A model generated the notes under the pieces. The model saw only the letters and a program-made list of their open reading frames with translations. It was not told the DNA's origin and searched no databases. A stretch of 64,000 nucleotides of DNA, taken from assembly GCF_013778505.1 (NCBI RefSeq), contig NZ_JAAOWU010000003.1, positions 372,001-436,000 of the forward strand. The letters run 5' to 3'. This document shows positions 42,446 through 52,678 of this stretch, in pieces. The position numbers were made by a program, and so were the translations under genes. The DNA is from Pseudomonas sivasensis (GTDB lineage Bacteria > Pseudomonadota > Gammaproteobacteria > Pseudomonadales > Pseudomonadaceae). Position 1 is the stretch's first letter; every line of letters starts with the position of its first letter.

Positions 42446-42536
42446 ATGTGGGAGGGGGCTTGCTCCCGATGGCGGTGTGTCAGTTGATGAATCAGGTGAC
42501 TGATCCACCGCTATCGGGGGCAAGCCCCCTCCCACA
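42446..42536. repeat. REPIN fused to the aruD stop codon
   Basis: The inverted REP pair (ATGTGGGAGGGGGCTTGCTC and GGGGCAAGCCCCCTCCCACA) begins at the base after the aruD TAA and ends 65 bases before the aruB start. The centre differs from the other REPINs here. Confidence 0.88.
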
Positions 42537-42601
42537 GGGGTTCAGTGGTGTATTCAAGTAATTTGATGCCTATAAAAACAGATGTTCGTGGAGCCTCGCC
42601 G

Positions 42602-43948
42602 ATGAAATCCTATGAAGTCAATTTTGACGGTCTAGTGGGGCCGACCCATAACTACGGCGGTTTGTCCTTCGGCAACGTCGCGTCCCAGAGCAACAGCCAG
42701 CAGCATTCCAACCCCAAGGAAGCAGCGTTGCAGGGCCTGCAAAAAATGAAAGCCCTGATGGACATGGGCTTTGTGCAAGGCGTACTCGCGCCCCAAGAGC
42801 GCCCGGACGTGGCCGCCTTGCGCAGCCTTGGCTTCAGCGGGACCGATGCCCAGGTGATCCAGCAGGCGGCCAAGCAGGCCATGCCGTTGTTGGTCGCCAG
42901 TTGCTCTGCGTCGAGCATGTGGGTGGCCAACGCCGCCACGGTCAGCCCGAGCGCCGACACGGCGGATGGTCGCGTGCATTTCACCGCCGCCAACCTCAAC
43001 TGCAAGTACCACCGCAGCATTGAACACCCGACCACCAGCCGCGTGCTGGGCGCGATGTTTGCTGACCAGAAACACTTTGCCCATCACGCCGCATTACCGG
43101 CGGTGGCGCAGTTCGGCGACGAAGGCGCGGCCAACCACACGCGTTTTTGCCGTGAATATGGCGAGGCCGGGGTAGAGTTTTTTGTGTTCGGCCGCAGCGC
43201 GTTCGATCCCCGTTACCCGGCCCCCCAGAAATACCCGGCACGCCAGACGCTCGAAGCCTCCCAGGCCGTCGCCCGTCTGCACGGTTTGAAAGACGACGGC
43301 GTGGTCTACGCCCAGCAGAACCCGGCCGTGATTGATGCAGGTGTGTTCCACAACGACGTGATCGCGGTGGGCAACGGCGAAGTGCTGTTCTATCACGAGG
43401 ATGCGTTCCTCAATACCGAACAGATGCTCGCCGAACTGCAAGGAAAGTTGGGCAAAGTGGGCGGCAACTTCCAGTCGGTGTGCGTGCCGCGCGCCCAGGT
43501 CAGCGTCGAGGACGCAGTGCGTTCCTACCTGTTCAACAGCCAGTTGCTGACCCGACCTGACGGCTCGATGCTGTTGATCGTGCCAGAAGAGTGCCGCGCC
43601 AATGAGCGCGTGTGGCATTACCTGCAAGGCCTGACCGCTGCGGGTGGGCTGATCCGCGAAGTGAAGGTCTTCGACCTCAAGCAGAGCATGCAGAACGGCG
43701 GCGGCCCGGCGTGCCTGCGCTTGCGCGTGGCGCTGAACGAAACGGAACTGGCGGCGGTGAATCCAGGGGTTATCATGACCGCGCCGTTGTACGACACGCT
43801 GACCCAATGGGTCGACAAACACTACCGCGACAGCCTGCGTGAAACCGACCTGGCTGACCCGCAGTTGCTGCTTGAGTGCCGGACGGCACTGGATGAACTG
43901 ACGCAAATCCTTAAACTGGGCTCGGTTTATCCTTTCCAGATCAATTAA
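42602..43948 (+). CDS. aruB: N2-succinylarginine dihydrolase
   Basis: 448 residues. It hydrolyses succinylarginine to succinylornithine, ammonia and CO2. AstB/amidinotransferase-fold signatures are [34 protein letters not shown] (catalytic His) and [13 protein letters not shown] (nucleophilic Cys near the C-terminus). The ATG at 42602 starts the conserved N-terminus; an open extension from 42545 reaches back towards the REPIN and is not used. The start lacks a strong ribosome site. Confidence 0.95.
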   Translation: MKSYEVNFDGLVGPTHNYGGLSFGNVASQSNSQQHSNPKEAALQGLQKMKALMDMGFVQGVLAPQERPDVAALRSLGFSGTDAQVIQQAAKQAMPLLVASCSASSMWVANAATVSPSADTADGRVHFTAANLNCKYHRSIEHPTTSRVLGAMFADQKHFAHHAALPAVAQFGDEGAANHTRFCREYGEAGVEFFVFGRSAFDPRYPAPQKYPARQTLEASQAVARLHGLKDDGVVYAQQNPAVIDAGVFHNDVIAVGNGEVLFYHEDAFLNTEQMLAELQGKLGKVGGNFQSVCVPRAQVSVEDAVRSYLFNSQLLTRPDGSMLLIVPEECRANERVWHYLQGLTAAGGLIREVKVFDLKQSMQNGGGPACLRLRVALNETELAAVNPGVIMTAPLYDTLTQWVDKHYRDSLRETDLADPQLLLECRTALDELTQILKLGSVYPFQIN

Positions 43949-43972
43949 CGCCGCACGGCTGAGAACTATTTT

Positions 43973-44263
43973 ATGACCACCGACACCCTGAAGCTGATCC
44001 TTGAAGACACCGACGGCACCCAGCTGGAAACATCCTGCACCCGCGTCGCCGTGGTCTGGCAGGGCAAGGAAATCTGGATCCAGCACGACGGCCGTGGCCA
44101 ACTGCTGATCGGTGTGGACGTCGAAGAAGGCGATGCCGAATACGCCAACCTGCTGATGCGCCCACTGGCCACCAACCTGATGAGCCTGCAGCTGGAAATG
44201 GAACCGGCCGACGTTGAAGGTGATGACGACGATCACGTCCACGGCCCAGGCTGCAACCACTAA
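43973..44263 (+). CDS. Small conserved protein of the aru operon (PA0900-like)
   Basis: 96 residues with an acidic, His-containing C-terminus ([15 protein letters not shown]) that could bind metal. It has no signal peptide or known domain. The gene lies 24 bases after aruB and 11 before aruE, where P. aeruginosa has PA0900, so the position is conserved. Function is unknown. Database entries sometimes call relatives topoisomerase II; nothing in the sequence supports that. Confidence 0.82.
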   Translation: MTTDTLKLILEDTDGTQLETSCTRVAVVWQGKEIWIQHDGRGQLLIGVDVEEGDAEYANLLMRPLATNLMSLQLEMEPADVEGDDDDHVHGPGCNH

Positions 44264-44274
44264 GGAAGCTGCGT

Positions 44275-45279
44275 ATGCTCGCCCTCGGCAAATTGCTTGA
44301 ACTGACCCTCGCCGGTCGTGAACCGGCGCAAAAAATTCAATCGACTGTCGACGGCGTGCAGATGCGCTGGCTCAGCGAGGGCGCGCTTGAAGTGCGTCCT
44401 CCTGAAGCACGGGACAATGGCAGCGACCTGCTGCTGTCGTCCGGCATCCATGGCAACGAAACCGCGCCGATCGAACTGCTCGACCGCTTGTTGCATGGCA
44501 TCGCCCGTGGGGAGATCAAACCCCGCACTCGTATTTTGTTCCTGTTCGGCAACCCCGAGGCGATGCGCCGCGGCGAGCGTTACCTCGAACTGGACGTCAA
44601 CCGGCTGTTCAACGGCCGTCACGAAAAAAACATCGGCCCCGAAGCCATGCGCGCCGCCGAGCTTGAACAACTGGCCCGTAGCTTCTTCAGCCAGCCTGGC
44701 CGTTCGCGCCTGCATTACGATTTGCACACCGCCATTCGCGGCTCGAAGATTGAGCAGTTCGCCCTGTACCCCTGGAAAGACGGGCGCCAGCATTCGCGTC
44801 GCGAACTGGCGCGTTTGAACGCTGCCGGCATGGAAGCGGTGCTACTGCAGAACAAGACGTCGATCACCTTCACGGCGTTTACCTACGAGCAACTGGACGC
44901 TGAAGCTTTCACCCTGGAACTGGGCAAGGCGCGGCCATTCGGGCAGAACCAAGGGGTGAATGTTTCCCGCCTGGAGCTGCGCCTCAAACAGATCATCGAA
45001 GGCACGGAGCCTGAGACTGACAGCCTGGACGGGTTGAAACTGTTCGCCGTGTCGCGTGAAGTCATCAAGCACAGTGATGCTTTCCTGCTGCACTTGCCGG
45101 CTGACGTGGAAAACTTTTCGGAATTGGAAAAGGGTTTTCTGCTGGCCGAAGATGTGGCCAAGACGCGTTGGGTGATCGAGGAGGAGGGCGCACGCATCAT
45201 CTTCCCCAACCCTAAGGTGAAGAATGGTTTGCGGGCAGGGATATTGATTGTGCCGACCACGGACGCTGGCCTGGCATAG
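44275..45279 (+). CDS. aruE: Succinylglutamate desuccinylase
   Basis: 334-residue M14-type zinc hydrolase, the last AST-pathway step, releasing glutamate and succinate. Zinc ligands are His and Glu in [13 protein letters not shown] and His in [23 protein letters not shown] is the substrate loop, and the catalytic Glu is in [12 protein letters not shown]. It ends the aru operon and is followed by a REPIN. Confidence 0.94.
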   Translation: MLALGKLLELTLAGREPAQKIQSTVDGVQMRWLSEGALEVRPPEARDNGSDLLLSSGIHGNETAPIELLDRLLHGIARGEIKPRTRILFLFGNPEAMRRGERYLELDVNRLFNGRHEKNIGPEAMRAAELEQLARSFFSQPGRSRLHYDLHTAIRGSKIEQFALYPWKDGRQHSRRELARLNAAGMEAVLLQNKTSITFTAFTYEQLDAEAFTLELGKARPFGQNQGVNVSRLELRLKQIIEGTEPETDSLDGLKLFAVSREVIKHSDAFLLHLPADVENFSELEKGFLLAEDVAKTRWVIEEEGARIIFPNPKVKNGLRAGILIVPTTDAGLA

Positions 45280-45302
45280 GTCTCAAGGCGTAACCGGATG
45301 CA

Positions 45303-45395
45303 AATGTGGGAGGGGGCTTGCCCCCGATGGCGGTGTCTCAGCTACAGATGAGCTGAATGACACACTGCTATCGGGGGCAAGCCCCCTCCCACATT
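45303..45395. repeat. REPIN between aruE and ribH2
   Basis: AATGTGGGAGGGGGCTTGCC is inverted at GGCAAGCCCCCTCCCACATT. It lies between the convergent ends of aruE and ribH2. Confidence 0.88.
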
Positions 45396-45412
45396 TTGTT
45401 TTGCAGTGTTGC

Positions 45413-45922
45413 TTAGACCGCTACCGCCCGTGGCTCGCTACGACGGATCGCACGTACTTTGTGCAGGGTGTCGGCGCACGTGCGTGCAGCTTCCTGGCCC
45501 TTGTGCACAAAGTGATCATGGAAGAACGCGTGGTGCTCGCTGCCCGCGTGGAAGTGATGCGGCGTCAGCGATACTGAGAACACCGGCACTTCAGTTTCCA
45601 GCTGCACCTGCATCAGGCCGCTGACCACCGATTGGGCGACGAATTCGTGACGGTAGATGCCACCGTCCACCACCAGCGCGGCGGCAACGATACCGGCGTA
45701 ACGACCGGTCTTGGCCAGTAGCTTGGCGTGCAGGGGCATTTCAAAGGCGCCGCCGACTTCGAAGAAATCGATGTCCGATTCCTGGTAGCCCTGGGCGATC
45801 ATTTCGGCGAGGAAGCCTTTACGGGATTGGTCGACAATATCCTTGTGCCAGCAGGCTTGGATAAACGCGACGCGCTCGCCGTAGTGGTTTTTGCTTTTGC
45901 TGTCGATAGCGGTGGGTTGCAT
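45413..45922 (-). CDS. ribH2: Type II 6,7-dimethyl-8-ribityllumazine synthase
   Basis: 169 residues. It condenses the pyrimidine and butanone phosphate precursors to lumazine in riboflavin synthesis. The sequence (FIQACWHKDIVDQSRKGFL, GAFEMPLHAKLLAKTGRYAG, VDGGIYRHEFVAQSVVSGLM, SLTPHHFH) matches the Brucella RibH2 type rather than the housekeeping RibH. It is monocistronic under an FMN riboswitch 100 bases upstream, so it is made when flavin is scarce. A hairpin overlaps its ribosome site. Confidence 0.92.
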   Translation of the reverse strand: MQPTAIDSKSKNHYGERVAFIQACWHKDIVDQSRKGFLAEMIAQGYQESDIDFFEVGGAFEMPLHAKLLAKTGRYAGIVAAALVVDGGIYRHEFVAQSVVSGLMQVQLETEVPVFSVSLTPHHFHAGSEHHAFFHDHFVHKGQEAARTCADTLHKVRAIRRSEPRAVAV

Positions 45923-45931
45923 GTTCTGACT

Positions 45932-45952
45932 CCTGTTTAAGAAAAAAACAGG
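45932..45952 (-). promoter_or_regulatory. Hairpin overlapping the ribH2 ribosome site
   Basis: On the coding strand CCTGTTT and AAACAGG form a 7-bp stem around TTTTCTT. The 3' arm runs into AGGAG, the ribosome site of ribH2, ten bases before the ATG. It is a plausible expression platform for the riboswitch. Confidence 0.55.
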
Positions 45953-46024
45953 GCGTTATGAATCGAATGGGATTTAAGGGTACGCATGCGTCAATAGGCG
46001 CGCGGCCCTTAGGTCTCAATCCCG

Positions 46025-46187
46025 TTCTCTCTTCATCCGGACTATGACCGTCGGCCCCGGGATCACACCGGGTCTGCTGACCTTGTCGCCGTCCCGCGTG
46101 AGCAGTTCGAGGCGCCAAGCGCTCGCGGGCTATACACATTGCGTGTAATTACCGCCGGTGGGGAATTACACCCCGCCCTGAGAACGT
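46025..46187 (-). ncRNA. FMN riboswitch (RFN element)
   Basis: The coding strand carries the RFN hallmarks in order: GTTCTCAGGGCGGGGTG, AATTCCCCACCGGCGGTAA, a variable stem (GCCCGCGAGCGC), GACCCGGTGTGATCCCGGG, CCGACGGTCATAGTCCGGAT and GAAGAGAGAACGG. It precedes ribH2 by about 100 bases. Binding of FMN should lower ribH2 expression. Confidence 0.93.
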
Positions 46188-46380
46188 TGCCACCAGAACC
46201 CTGGCGGCGGGGAGATTTTTAACATGGTTTTTCAAAAACTGCACGGACGCCGTATCGATAACCTATATCGGTTTGTTTGGTTGGTATTCGATTGAATGCA
46301 AACGGGGCTTGATATTCCGGGGCTTTGCCCGCAGTAATCATCGATAAAAGGACGTACTCAACCTGTTAGAGGCCTGTTTC

Positions 46381-47385
46381 ATGACCGTGATTGACCTGCG
46401 CAGCGATACCGTGACCCAACCCACCCCCGGCATGCTGGACGCGATGGCCACTGCCGTCAGCGGCGATGACGTCTACGGTGAAGACCCCAGCGTCAATCTG
46501 CTGGAAGCTGAATTGGCCAAGCGCCTTGGGTTTGCTGCGGCGTTGTTCGTGCCCACCGGCACCATGAGCAATCTGCTGGCGTTGATGGCTCATTGTGAGC
46601 GCGGCGAGGAATATATCGTCGGCCAGCAGGCCCACACCTACAAATATGAAGGCGGTGGTGCAGCGGTGCTGGGTTCGATCCAGCCGCAGCCGTTGGAAGT
46701 GCAGGCGGATGGCTCCCTGGATTTGAACCATGTACGGGACGCGATCAAGCCGGACGATTTCCACTTCGCCCGCACCCGCTTGCTGGCTCTGGAAAACACC
46801 ATGCAAGGCAAAGTGCTGCCCTTGGAATACCTGGCCCAGGCGCGTGCGTTTACCCGTGAACATGGCTTGGCCCTCCATTTGGATGGCGCGCGAATCTACA
46901 ACGCGGCGGTCAAGCTTGGGGTGGATGCGCGGGAGATCGCCCAGCATTTCGATTCGGTGTCGGTGTGCCTGTCCAAGGGGCTCGGTGCCCCCATCGGCTC
47001 GGTGCTGTGCGGCTCTACGATGTTGATCGCCAAGGCCCGGCGTTTGCGCAAGATGGTCGGTGGCGGTATGCGCCAGGCCGGTTCCCTGGCTGCGGCGGGG
47101 CTGTATGCCTTGGATCATCAGGTGCAACGCCTGGCTGATGACCACGCCAACGCTCAGTGGCTGGGCGAAGAGCTGCGCAAAGCGGGGTATGAGGTCGAGC
47201 CGGTGCAGACCAACATGGTCTACGTGCAGATCGGCGATCAGGCCCAGGCCTTGAAGGCCTTTGCTGCCGAGCGCGGGATCAAGTTAAGCGCCGCGCCACG
47301 CCTTCGTATGGTCACTCATCTGGATGTCAGTCGGGCGCAGATTGAGCAGGTACTTGCGACATTCGTCGAATTTTCGCGCAAATGA
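46381..47385 (+). CDS. ltaE: Low-specificity L-threonine aldolase
   Basis: 334-residue fold-type I PLP enzyme that cleaves threonine or allo-threonine to glycine and acetaldehyde. Motifs are [47 protein letters not shown] and the PLP lysine in [13 protein letters not shown]. It lies before alaS on the same strand, with 146 bases between. In P. aeruginosa the corresponding place is PA0902. Confidence 0.93.
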   Translation: MTVIDLRSDTVTQPTPGMLDAMATAVSGDDVYGEDPSVNLLEAELAKRLGFAAALFVPTGTMSNLLALMAHCERGEEYIVGQQAHTYKYEGGGAAVLGSIQPQPLEVQADGSLDLNHVRDAIKPDDFHFARTRLLALENTMQGKVLPLEYLAQARAFTREHGLALHLDGARIYNAAVKLGVDAREIAQHFDSVSVCLSKGLGAPIGSVLCGSTMLIAKARRLRKMVGGGMRQAGSLAAAGLYALDHQVQRLADDHANAQWLGEELRKAGYEVEPVQTNMVYVQIGDQAQALKAFAAERGIKLSAAPRLRMVTHLDVSRAQIEQVLATFVEFSRK

Positions 47386-47531
47386 TCGTGCAGACCGTCT
47401 AATTGAGCGTCTCTATCGCATAAACACGCTGTACCCCCGGCAAAGGGCCGATATAATGCGGCCTTTTGCCGTCGCTCCGTCTGATGATGTTGCGCACTGG
47501 CCTTTGGCCGCAGCCTCCGTGGAAGAACCTA

Positions 47532-50150
47532 ATGAAAAGCGCAGAAATCCGTGAAGCCTTCCTTCGCTTCTTCGAAGAGCAAGGTCACACCCGTGTCGCC
47601 TCCAGCTCTTTGATCCCAGGCAATGACCCAACCCTGCTGTTCACTAACGCGGGGATGAACCAGTTCAAGGACTGCTTCCTGGGCCAGGAAAAGCGCGCCT
47701 ACACCCGCGCCACCAGCAGCCAGAAGTGCGTACGTGCCGGCGGCAAGAACAGTGACCTGGAAAACGTCGGCTATACCGCCCGTCACCACACGTTCTTCGA
47801 AATGCTGGGTAACTTCAGCTTCGGTGACTATTTCAAAAAAGATGCGATTACCTTCGCCTGGACCTTCCTGACCGGCGTGCTGAAGCTGCCAAAGGAAAAA
47901 CTCTGGGTCACCGTCTACGCGACGGACGATGAAGCGTATGACATCTGGACCCAACAAATCGGTGTGCCTGCCGAGCGCATGATTCGCATCGGCGACAACA
48001 AGGGCGCGCCTTACGCCTCCGACAACTTCTGGACGATGGGCGATACCGGCCCATGTGGCCCTTGCACCGAGATCTTCTACGATCACGGCGCCGACATCTG
48101 GGGTGGCCCGCCGGGCTCGCCGGAAGAAGACGGCGACCGTTACATCGAGATCTGGAACAACGTATTCATGCAGTTCAACCGCACCGCCGATGGCGTGTTG
48201 CATCCGCTGCCGGCGCCGTCGGTGGACACCGGCATGGGCCTGGAGCGGATCAGTGCGGTGATGCAGCACGTTCACTCCAACTATGAAATCGACCTGTTTA
48301 CCAACCTGCTGAGCGCGTCGGCGGCGGCCATTGGTTGCGCCAATGAGGGCCAGTCTTCGCTCAAGGTTGTGTCGGACCATATTCGTTCCTGCGGCTTCCT
48401 GATTGCCGACGGTGTGCTGCCGTCCAACGAAGGCCGTGGCTATGTGCTGCGCCGCATCATTCGTCGAGCCTGCCGCCACGGTAACAAGTTGGGCGCCACC
48501 GGAAGCTTCTTCTACAAAATCGTTGCCGCCTTGGTGGCTGAGATGGGCGAAGCGTTTCCAGAACTCAAGCAGCAGCAGGGCAACATCGAGCGCGTGCTCA
48601 AGGCTGAAGAGGAGCAGTTCACCAAGACGTTGGAGCACGGTCTGAAGATCCTGGAACAGGACCTGGCTGAGCTCAAAGGCACCGTGGTGCCGGGCGATGT
48701 GGTGTTCAAGCTTTACGATACCTATGGCTTCCCGATGGACCTGACCGCTGACATCGCCCGTGAGCGCGAGCTGACCATTGATGAAGCTGGCTTCGAACGT
48801 GAGATGGAAGCCCAGCGCGTACGTGCTCGCTCCGCCAGCTCCTTTGGCCTGGACTACAACACCCTGGTCAAAGTTGATGTGCCTACCGAGTTCACTGGCT
48901 ACAAGGCGACCCTTGGCTCGGCCAAGATCGTTGCCCTCTATAAAGATGGCAAGTCGGTCGACGTTCTAAATGAAGGCGACGAAGCCGTTGTGGTCCTGGA
49001 CCAGACGCCGTTCTACGCCGAGTCGGGTGGCCAGATCGGTGACTGTGGTTTCCTGAGCTCGACATCGGGGCGTTTTGAAGTGCGTGACACCACCAAGACC
49101 GGCGGTGCGTTCCTGCATCACGGCGTGTTGGTGCTGGGCAACTTGACGGTCGGCGCGCCAGTGGACACGCAGGTCGATGCCGAAGTACGGCATGCAACCG
49201 CCTTGAACCACTCGGCCACTCACTTGCTGCACGCTGCATTGCGTCAGGTGCTGGGTGAGCACGTCCAACAGAAGGGTTCGTTGGTCGATAGCCAGCGTCT
49301 GCGTTTCGACTTCAGCCACTTCGAAGCGATTAAGCCGGAGCAGATCAAGGCCCTGGAAGATATCGTCAATGCACAAGTGCGCAAGAACACCCCGGTTGAA
49401 ACCGAGGAAACCGATATCGAGACCGCCAAGGCCAAGGGCGCCATGGCACTGTTCGGCGAGAAGTACGGCGACAACGTGCGCGTACTGAGCATGGGCGGCG
49501 ACTTCTCGGTGGAACTGTGTGGTGGTATCCACGCCAACCGCACCGGCGACATTGGCCTGCTGAAGATCATCAGTGAAGGCGGTGTGGCCTCCGGTGTGCG
49601 ACGTATCGAGGCGGTGACTGGCGCTGCGGCCCTGGCCTACCTCAATGCGGCCGAAGAACAACTCAAGGAAGCGGCCAGCCTGGTCAAGGGCAGCCGCGAC
49701 AACCTGATCGACAAGCTGTCCGCCGTGCTGGAGCGCAACCGTGCTCTGGAAAAACAGCTGGAGCAGTTGCAGGCCAAGGCAGCCAGTGCGGCGGGCGACG
49801 ATCTGTCGTCTTCTGCGGTGGACGTCAAGGACGTGAAAGTCCTGGCGGCGCGCCTGGATGGTCAGGATGGTAAGGCGCTGTTGGCCCTGGTCGATCAGTT
49901 GAAGAACAAGCTCGGCCGCGCAGTGATCCTGCTCGGCGGTGTCCATGAGGATAAGGTCGTTCTGGTTGCCGGTGTAACCAAAGACCTGACTGGCCAACTC
50001 AAGGCCGGTGATTTGATGAAGCAAGCCGCCGCGGCGGTGGGCGGGAAGGGCGGTGGTCGTCCGGACATGGCGCAAGGCGGTGGTGTCGATGCCGGTGCTC
50101 TGGATGCGGCCCTGGCCCTGACCGTGCCGTTTGTCGAGGCAGGTATTTAA
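47532..50150 (+). CDS. alaS: Alanyl-tRNA synthetase
   Basis: 872 residues, full length. The class II catalytic core begins [18 protein letters not shown], with [11 protein letters not shown] and [21 protein letters not shown]. The editing domain zinc motif [11 protein letters not shown] pairs with [13 protein letters not shown]-terminal coiled coil ([16 protein letters not shown]) and oligomerisation domain follow. The start MKSAEIRE was chosen to match the family N-terminus. Confidence 0.97.
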   Translation: MKSAEIREAFLRFFEEQGHTRVASSSLIPGNDPTLLFTNAGMNQFKDCFLGQEKRAYTRATSSQKCVRAGGKNSDLENVGYTARHHTFFEMLGNFSFGDYFKKDAITFAWTFLTGVLKLPKEKLWVTVYATDDEAYDIWTQQIGVPAERMIRIGDNKGAPYASDNFWTMGDTGPCGPCTEIFYDHGADIWGGPPGSPEEDGDRYIEIWNNVFMQFNRTADGVLHPLPAPSVDTGMGLERISAVMQHVHSNYEIDLFTNLLSASAAAIGCANEGQSSLKVVSDHIRSCGFLIADGVLPSNEGRGYVLRRIIRRACRHGNKLGATGSFFYKIVAALVAEMGEAFPELKQQQGNIERVLKAEEEQFTKTLEHGLKILEQDLAELKGTVVPGDVVFKLYDTYGFPMDLTADIARERELTIDEAGFEREMEAQRVRARSASSFGLDYNTLVKVDVPTEFTGYKATLGSAKIVALYKDGKSVDVLNEGDEAVVVLDQTPFYAESGGQIGDCGFLSSTSGRFEVRDTTKTGGAFLHHGVLVLGNLTVGAPVDTQVDAEVRHATALNHSATHLLHAALRQVLGEHVQQKGSLVDSQRLRFDFSHFEAIKPEQIKALEDIVNAQVRKNTPVETEETDIETAKAKGAMALFGEKYGDNVRVLSMGGDFSVELCGGIHANRTGDIGLLKIISEGGVASGVRRIEAVTGAAALAYLNAAEEQLKEAASLVKGSRDNLIDKLSAVLERNRALEKQLEQLQAKAASAAGDDLSSSAVDVKDVKVLAARLDGQDGKALLALVDQLKNKLGRAVILLGGVHEDKVVLVAGVTKDLTGQLKAGDLMKQAAAAVGGKGGGRPDMAQGGGVDAGALDAALALTVPFVEAGI

Positions 50151-50246
50151 GGCGCTGTTAACTGGCCCGTGGTCTAGTCGCGGGCTTGTTCGGTGCTGGT
50201 TGATTGGATATTTAGGCGCCCCTTTACGGGCTGAGGCGGCTTAGAA

Positions 50247-51488
50247 ATGGCTTTGATCGTACAGAAATTTGGAGGCACCTCGGTCGGCTCTGTCGAAAGA
50301 ATCGAGCAGGTTGCCGACAAGGTTAAGAAATTCCGCGATGCTGGCGACGACCTGGTGGTGGTGCTGTCGGCCATGAGCGGCGAGACCAATCGCTTGATCG
50401 AGCTGGCCAAGGCAATCAGTGGCGACCAGCAACCGCTCCCGCGTGAGCTGGACGTGATCGTCTCTACGGGTGAGCAGGTGACCATCGCCTTGCTGGCCAT
50501 GGCCCTGAACAAGCGTGGCGTTCCTGCGGTGTCCTACACGGGCAGCCAGGTGCGTATCCTCACCGACAGTGCGCACACCAAGGCGCGCATTCTGCAGATC
50601 GATGATCAGAAAATTCGCACTGATCTGAAAGCTGGCCGCGTGGTAGTTGTAGCGGGCTTCCAGGGTGTGGATGAACACGGCAACATCACCACCCTCGGGC
50701 GTGGCGGTTCGGACACTACCGGCGTGGCCCTGGCGGCAGCTCTCAAGGCTGATGAGTGCCAGATCTACACCGATGTGGATGGCGTCTACACCACTGACCC
50801 GCGTGTCGTTTCCGTGGCCCAGCGTCTGGACAAGATCACCTTCGAAGAGATGCTGGAAATGGCCAGCCTCGGTTCCAAGGTTTTGCAGATCCGCGCGGTG
50901 GAGTTCGCCGGCAAGTACAACGTTCCGCTGCGCGTATTGCACAGCTTCAAAGAGGGTCCGGGCACCCTCATTACTATTGATGAAGAGGAATCCATGGAAC
51001 AGCCGATCATTTCCGGCATCGCTTTCAACCGCGATGAAGCCAAGCTGACGATCCGTGGCGTGCCAGACACCCCGGGCGTGGCCTTCAAGATTCTGGGCCC
51101 GATCAGTGATGCGAATGTTGAAGTCGACATGATCGTGCAGAACGTCTCGCACGATAACACCACCGATTTCACGTTCACTGTGCACCGCAACGAGTACGAT
51201 GCGGCATTGAAAATCCTGGAGAACACCGCGAGCGAGATTGGCGCCCGTGAAGTGGTCGGCGATATCAAGATTGCCAAGGTGTCGATCGTGGGTGTGGGCA
51301 TGCGTTCCCATGCCGGCGTTGCCAGCCGTATGTTTGGGGCTCTGGCCAAGGAAAGCATCAATATCCAGATGATCTCCACGTCTGAAATCAAAGTCTCGGT
51401 AGTGATCGAAGAGAAGTACCTGGAGCTTGCTGTGCGCGCGCTGCATACCGCGTTTGAGCTAGACGCTCCGGCCCGACAGGGCGAGTGA
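50247..51488 (+). CDS. lysC: Aspartate kinase
   Basis: 413 residues. First step of lysine, threonine and methionine synthesis. Motifs are VQKFGGTSVG, GFQGVDEHGNITTLGRGGSDT and TDVDGVYTTDPR. Two C-terminal ACT domains mediate feedback control (VPDTPGVAFKILGPISDANV and VGVGMRSHAGVASRMF). A possible internal start for the regulatory beta chain, common in this class, is near Met252 (MEQPIISG). The alaS-lysC-rsmA order is conserved in Pseudomonas. Confidence 0.95.
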   Translation: MALIVQKFGGTSVGSVERIEQVADKVKKFRDAGDDLVVVLSAMSGETNRLIELAKAISGDQQPLPRELDVIVSTGEQVTIALLAMALNKRGVPAVSYTGSQVRILTDSAHTKARILQIDDQKIRTDLKAGRVVVVAGFQGVDEHGNITTLGRGGSDTTGVALAAALKADECQIYTDVDGVYTTDPRVVSVAQRLDKITFEEMLEMASLGSKVLQIRAVEFAGKYNVPLRVLHSFKEGPGTLITIDEEESMEQPIISGIAFNRDEAKLTIRGVPDTPGVAFKILGPISDANVEVDMIVQNVSHDNTTDFTFTVHRNEYDAALKILENTASEIGAREVVGDIKIAKVSIVGVGMRSHAGVASRMFGALAKESINIQMISTSEIKVSVVIEEKYLELAVRALHTAFELDAPARQGE

Positions 51489-51497
51489 TGTAGTGCC

Positions 51498-51532
51498 AGG
51501 AAGGCGCGGTCTACCGCGCCTTTCCTTTTTTT
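51498..51532 (+). terminator. Terminator of lysC
   Basis: AGGAAGGCGCGGT pairs with ACCGCGCCTTTCCT (one bulged base), followed by a run of seven T. It starts 9 bases after the stop. Confidence 0.88.
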
Positions 51533-51663
51533 GTAGGGCGCATGGTCTTTTGTGTGCGCTCGACAATACTTAGGTCGTTAGGGCTATGACTCTCGAGTCG
51601 TAGGTCGAACGCCTTTTTTTTGCAGACTGTTGTTCCTGAAATGAAATGCGTGAGGAGAAAGGT

Positions 51664-51852
51664 ATGCTGATTCTGACTCGTCGGTGCGCAGAAAGCCTGA
51701 TTATCGGTGATGGCGAAATCACCGTGACCGTGCTCGGCGTCAAAGGCAATCAAGTACGTATCGGGGTTAATGCTCCGAAAGAGGTAGCGGTCCACCGCGA
51801 GGAAATCTACCTGCGGATCAAGAAAGAGAAGGACGAAGAACCAAGCCTTTAA
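51664..51852 (+). CDS. rsmA: Carbon storage/secondary metabolism regulator RsmA (CsrA)
   Basis: 62-residue RNA-binding regulator that binds GGA motifs in 5' untranslated regions. The whole CsrA fold is present: [35 protein letters not shown] with the RNA-contacting Arg in the C-terminal strand, and [13 protein letters not shown]. Its own leader has GGAGAAAGGT before the ATG. It lies between lysC and the tRNA cluster, the standard Pseudomonas location. Confidence 0.96.
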   Translation: MLILTRRCAESLIIGDGEITVTVLGVKGNQVRIGVNAPKEVAVHREEIYLRIKKEKDEEPSL

Positions 51853-51914
51853 TTTTTATCGTTTTTTATGTTTGCAAACGGGGAGGAACGTGGTTAATAT
51901 ACGCCCCGTGTTGC

Positions 51915-52005
51915 GGAGAGCTGGCCGAGTGGCCGAAGGCGCTCCCCTGCTAAGGGAGTACACCTCAAAAGGGTGTCGGGGGTTCGAATCCCCCGTTCTC
52001 CGCCA
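51915..52005 (+). tRNA. tRNA-Ser (GCT)
   Basis: 91-base class II tRNA with a long variable arm and encoded CCA. The acceptor GGAGAG pairs with the 3' arm, and the anticodon loop CTGCTAA gives anticodon GCT. The T-loop GGTTCGAATCC is present. Confidence 0.95.
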
Positions 52006-52113
52006 TTATTTGCTTAGTACGTTGCAATCTGATTTTTTCGGTAAGTTGTTGAAAATTAACGAAAAAATAGCTTTACATAGAGATTGAACGGCCTATAATG
52101 CGCGGCAACAAAT

Positions 52114-52190
52114 GCACTCGTAGCTCAGCTGGATAGAGTACTCGGCTACGAACCGAGCGGTCACAGGTTCGAATCCTGTCGAGTGCACCA
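52114..52190 (+). tRNA. tRNA-Arg (ACG), copy 1
   Basis: 77 bases with encoded CCA. The acceptor GCACTCG pairs with CGAGTGC, and the anticodon loop CTACGAA gives ACG (read as ICG after deamination). Preceded by a promoter-like CCTATAATG at about 52092. Confidence 0.96.
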
Positions 52191-52262
52191 TTTAAGAGTT
52201 AGTTGCAGCAATGCGGTTAACTTGGCTTCAACCAGTTGTGATCTGGTCTAAAAACACAATCT

Positions 52263-52339
52263 GCACTCGTAGCTCAGCTGGATAGAGTACTCGGCTACGA
52301 ACCGAGCGGTCACAGGTTCGAATCCTGTCGAGTGCACCA
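52263..52339 (+). tRNA. tRNA-Arg (ACG), copy 2
   Basis: Identical to the copy at 52114 across all 77 bases. It lies 72 bases downstream in the same transcription direction and is followed by a terminator. Confidence 0.96.
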
Positions 52340-52346
52340 TACAAAC

Positions 52347-52373
52347 AAAAAGCCCGCCTAGTGCGGGCTTTTT
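52347..52373 (+). terminator. Terminator of the tRNA cluster
   Basis: AAAAAGCCCGC and GCGGGCTTTTT form an 11-bp stem with a 5-base loop, followed by no further T. It begins 8 bases after the last tRNA. Confidence 0.88.
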
Positions 52374-52678
52374 GCCGTCTGGGGTTTGTGTCGGACTTTA
52401 TCTTTTTCTCCTTCCTTGTGTGTTTTCCCTTCGCGCCGTGGCGTCGCAGTTCTAAGATGCAGCCAATACTCAGCTTTGGCTCGCAAGCGCTTGTTCTTTC
52501 CAGTTTTTTGACATTTAAGATGGTCGGTCGGTGTATCATTGCGCCCGTCAGCCCCGCCGGGGCTTGTGGAATATCTCCATGGACTTACCCAGTAGTTACT
52601 CAGTACCCCGCTTTACCAATCATGAATTGACTGATTGATCCTTCCGGCGTGCCCCGCTGCTGGGAGTGGAGTTCGCCT
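52374..52678. promoter_or_regulatory. mgtE upstream region
   Basis: 305 bases without a gene. TTGACA at 52508 and TGTATC about 18 bases later could form a sigma-70-type promoter, leaving a leader of about 140 bases. GCCCCGCCGGGGC (about 52552-52564) can fold. I see no recognisable Mg2+ riboswitch consensus. Confidence 0.4.

Noticed and set aside
52374..52678. Mg2+ riboswitch before mgtE
   Set aside because: The leader is long enough, but I cannot see a conserved M-box or mgtA-type element.
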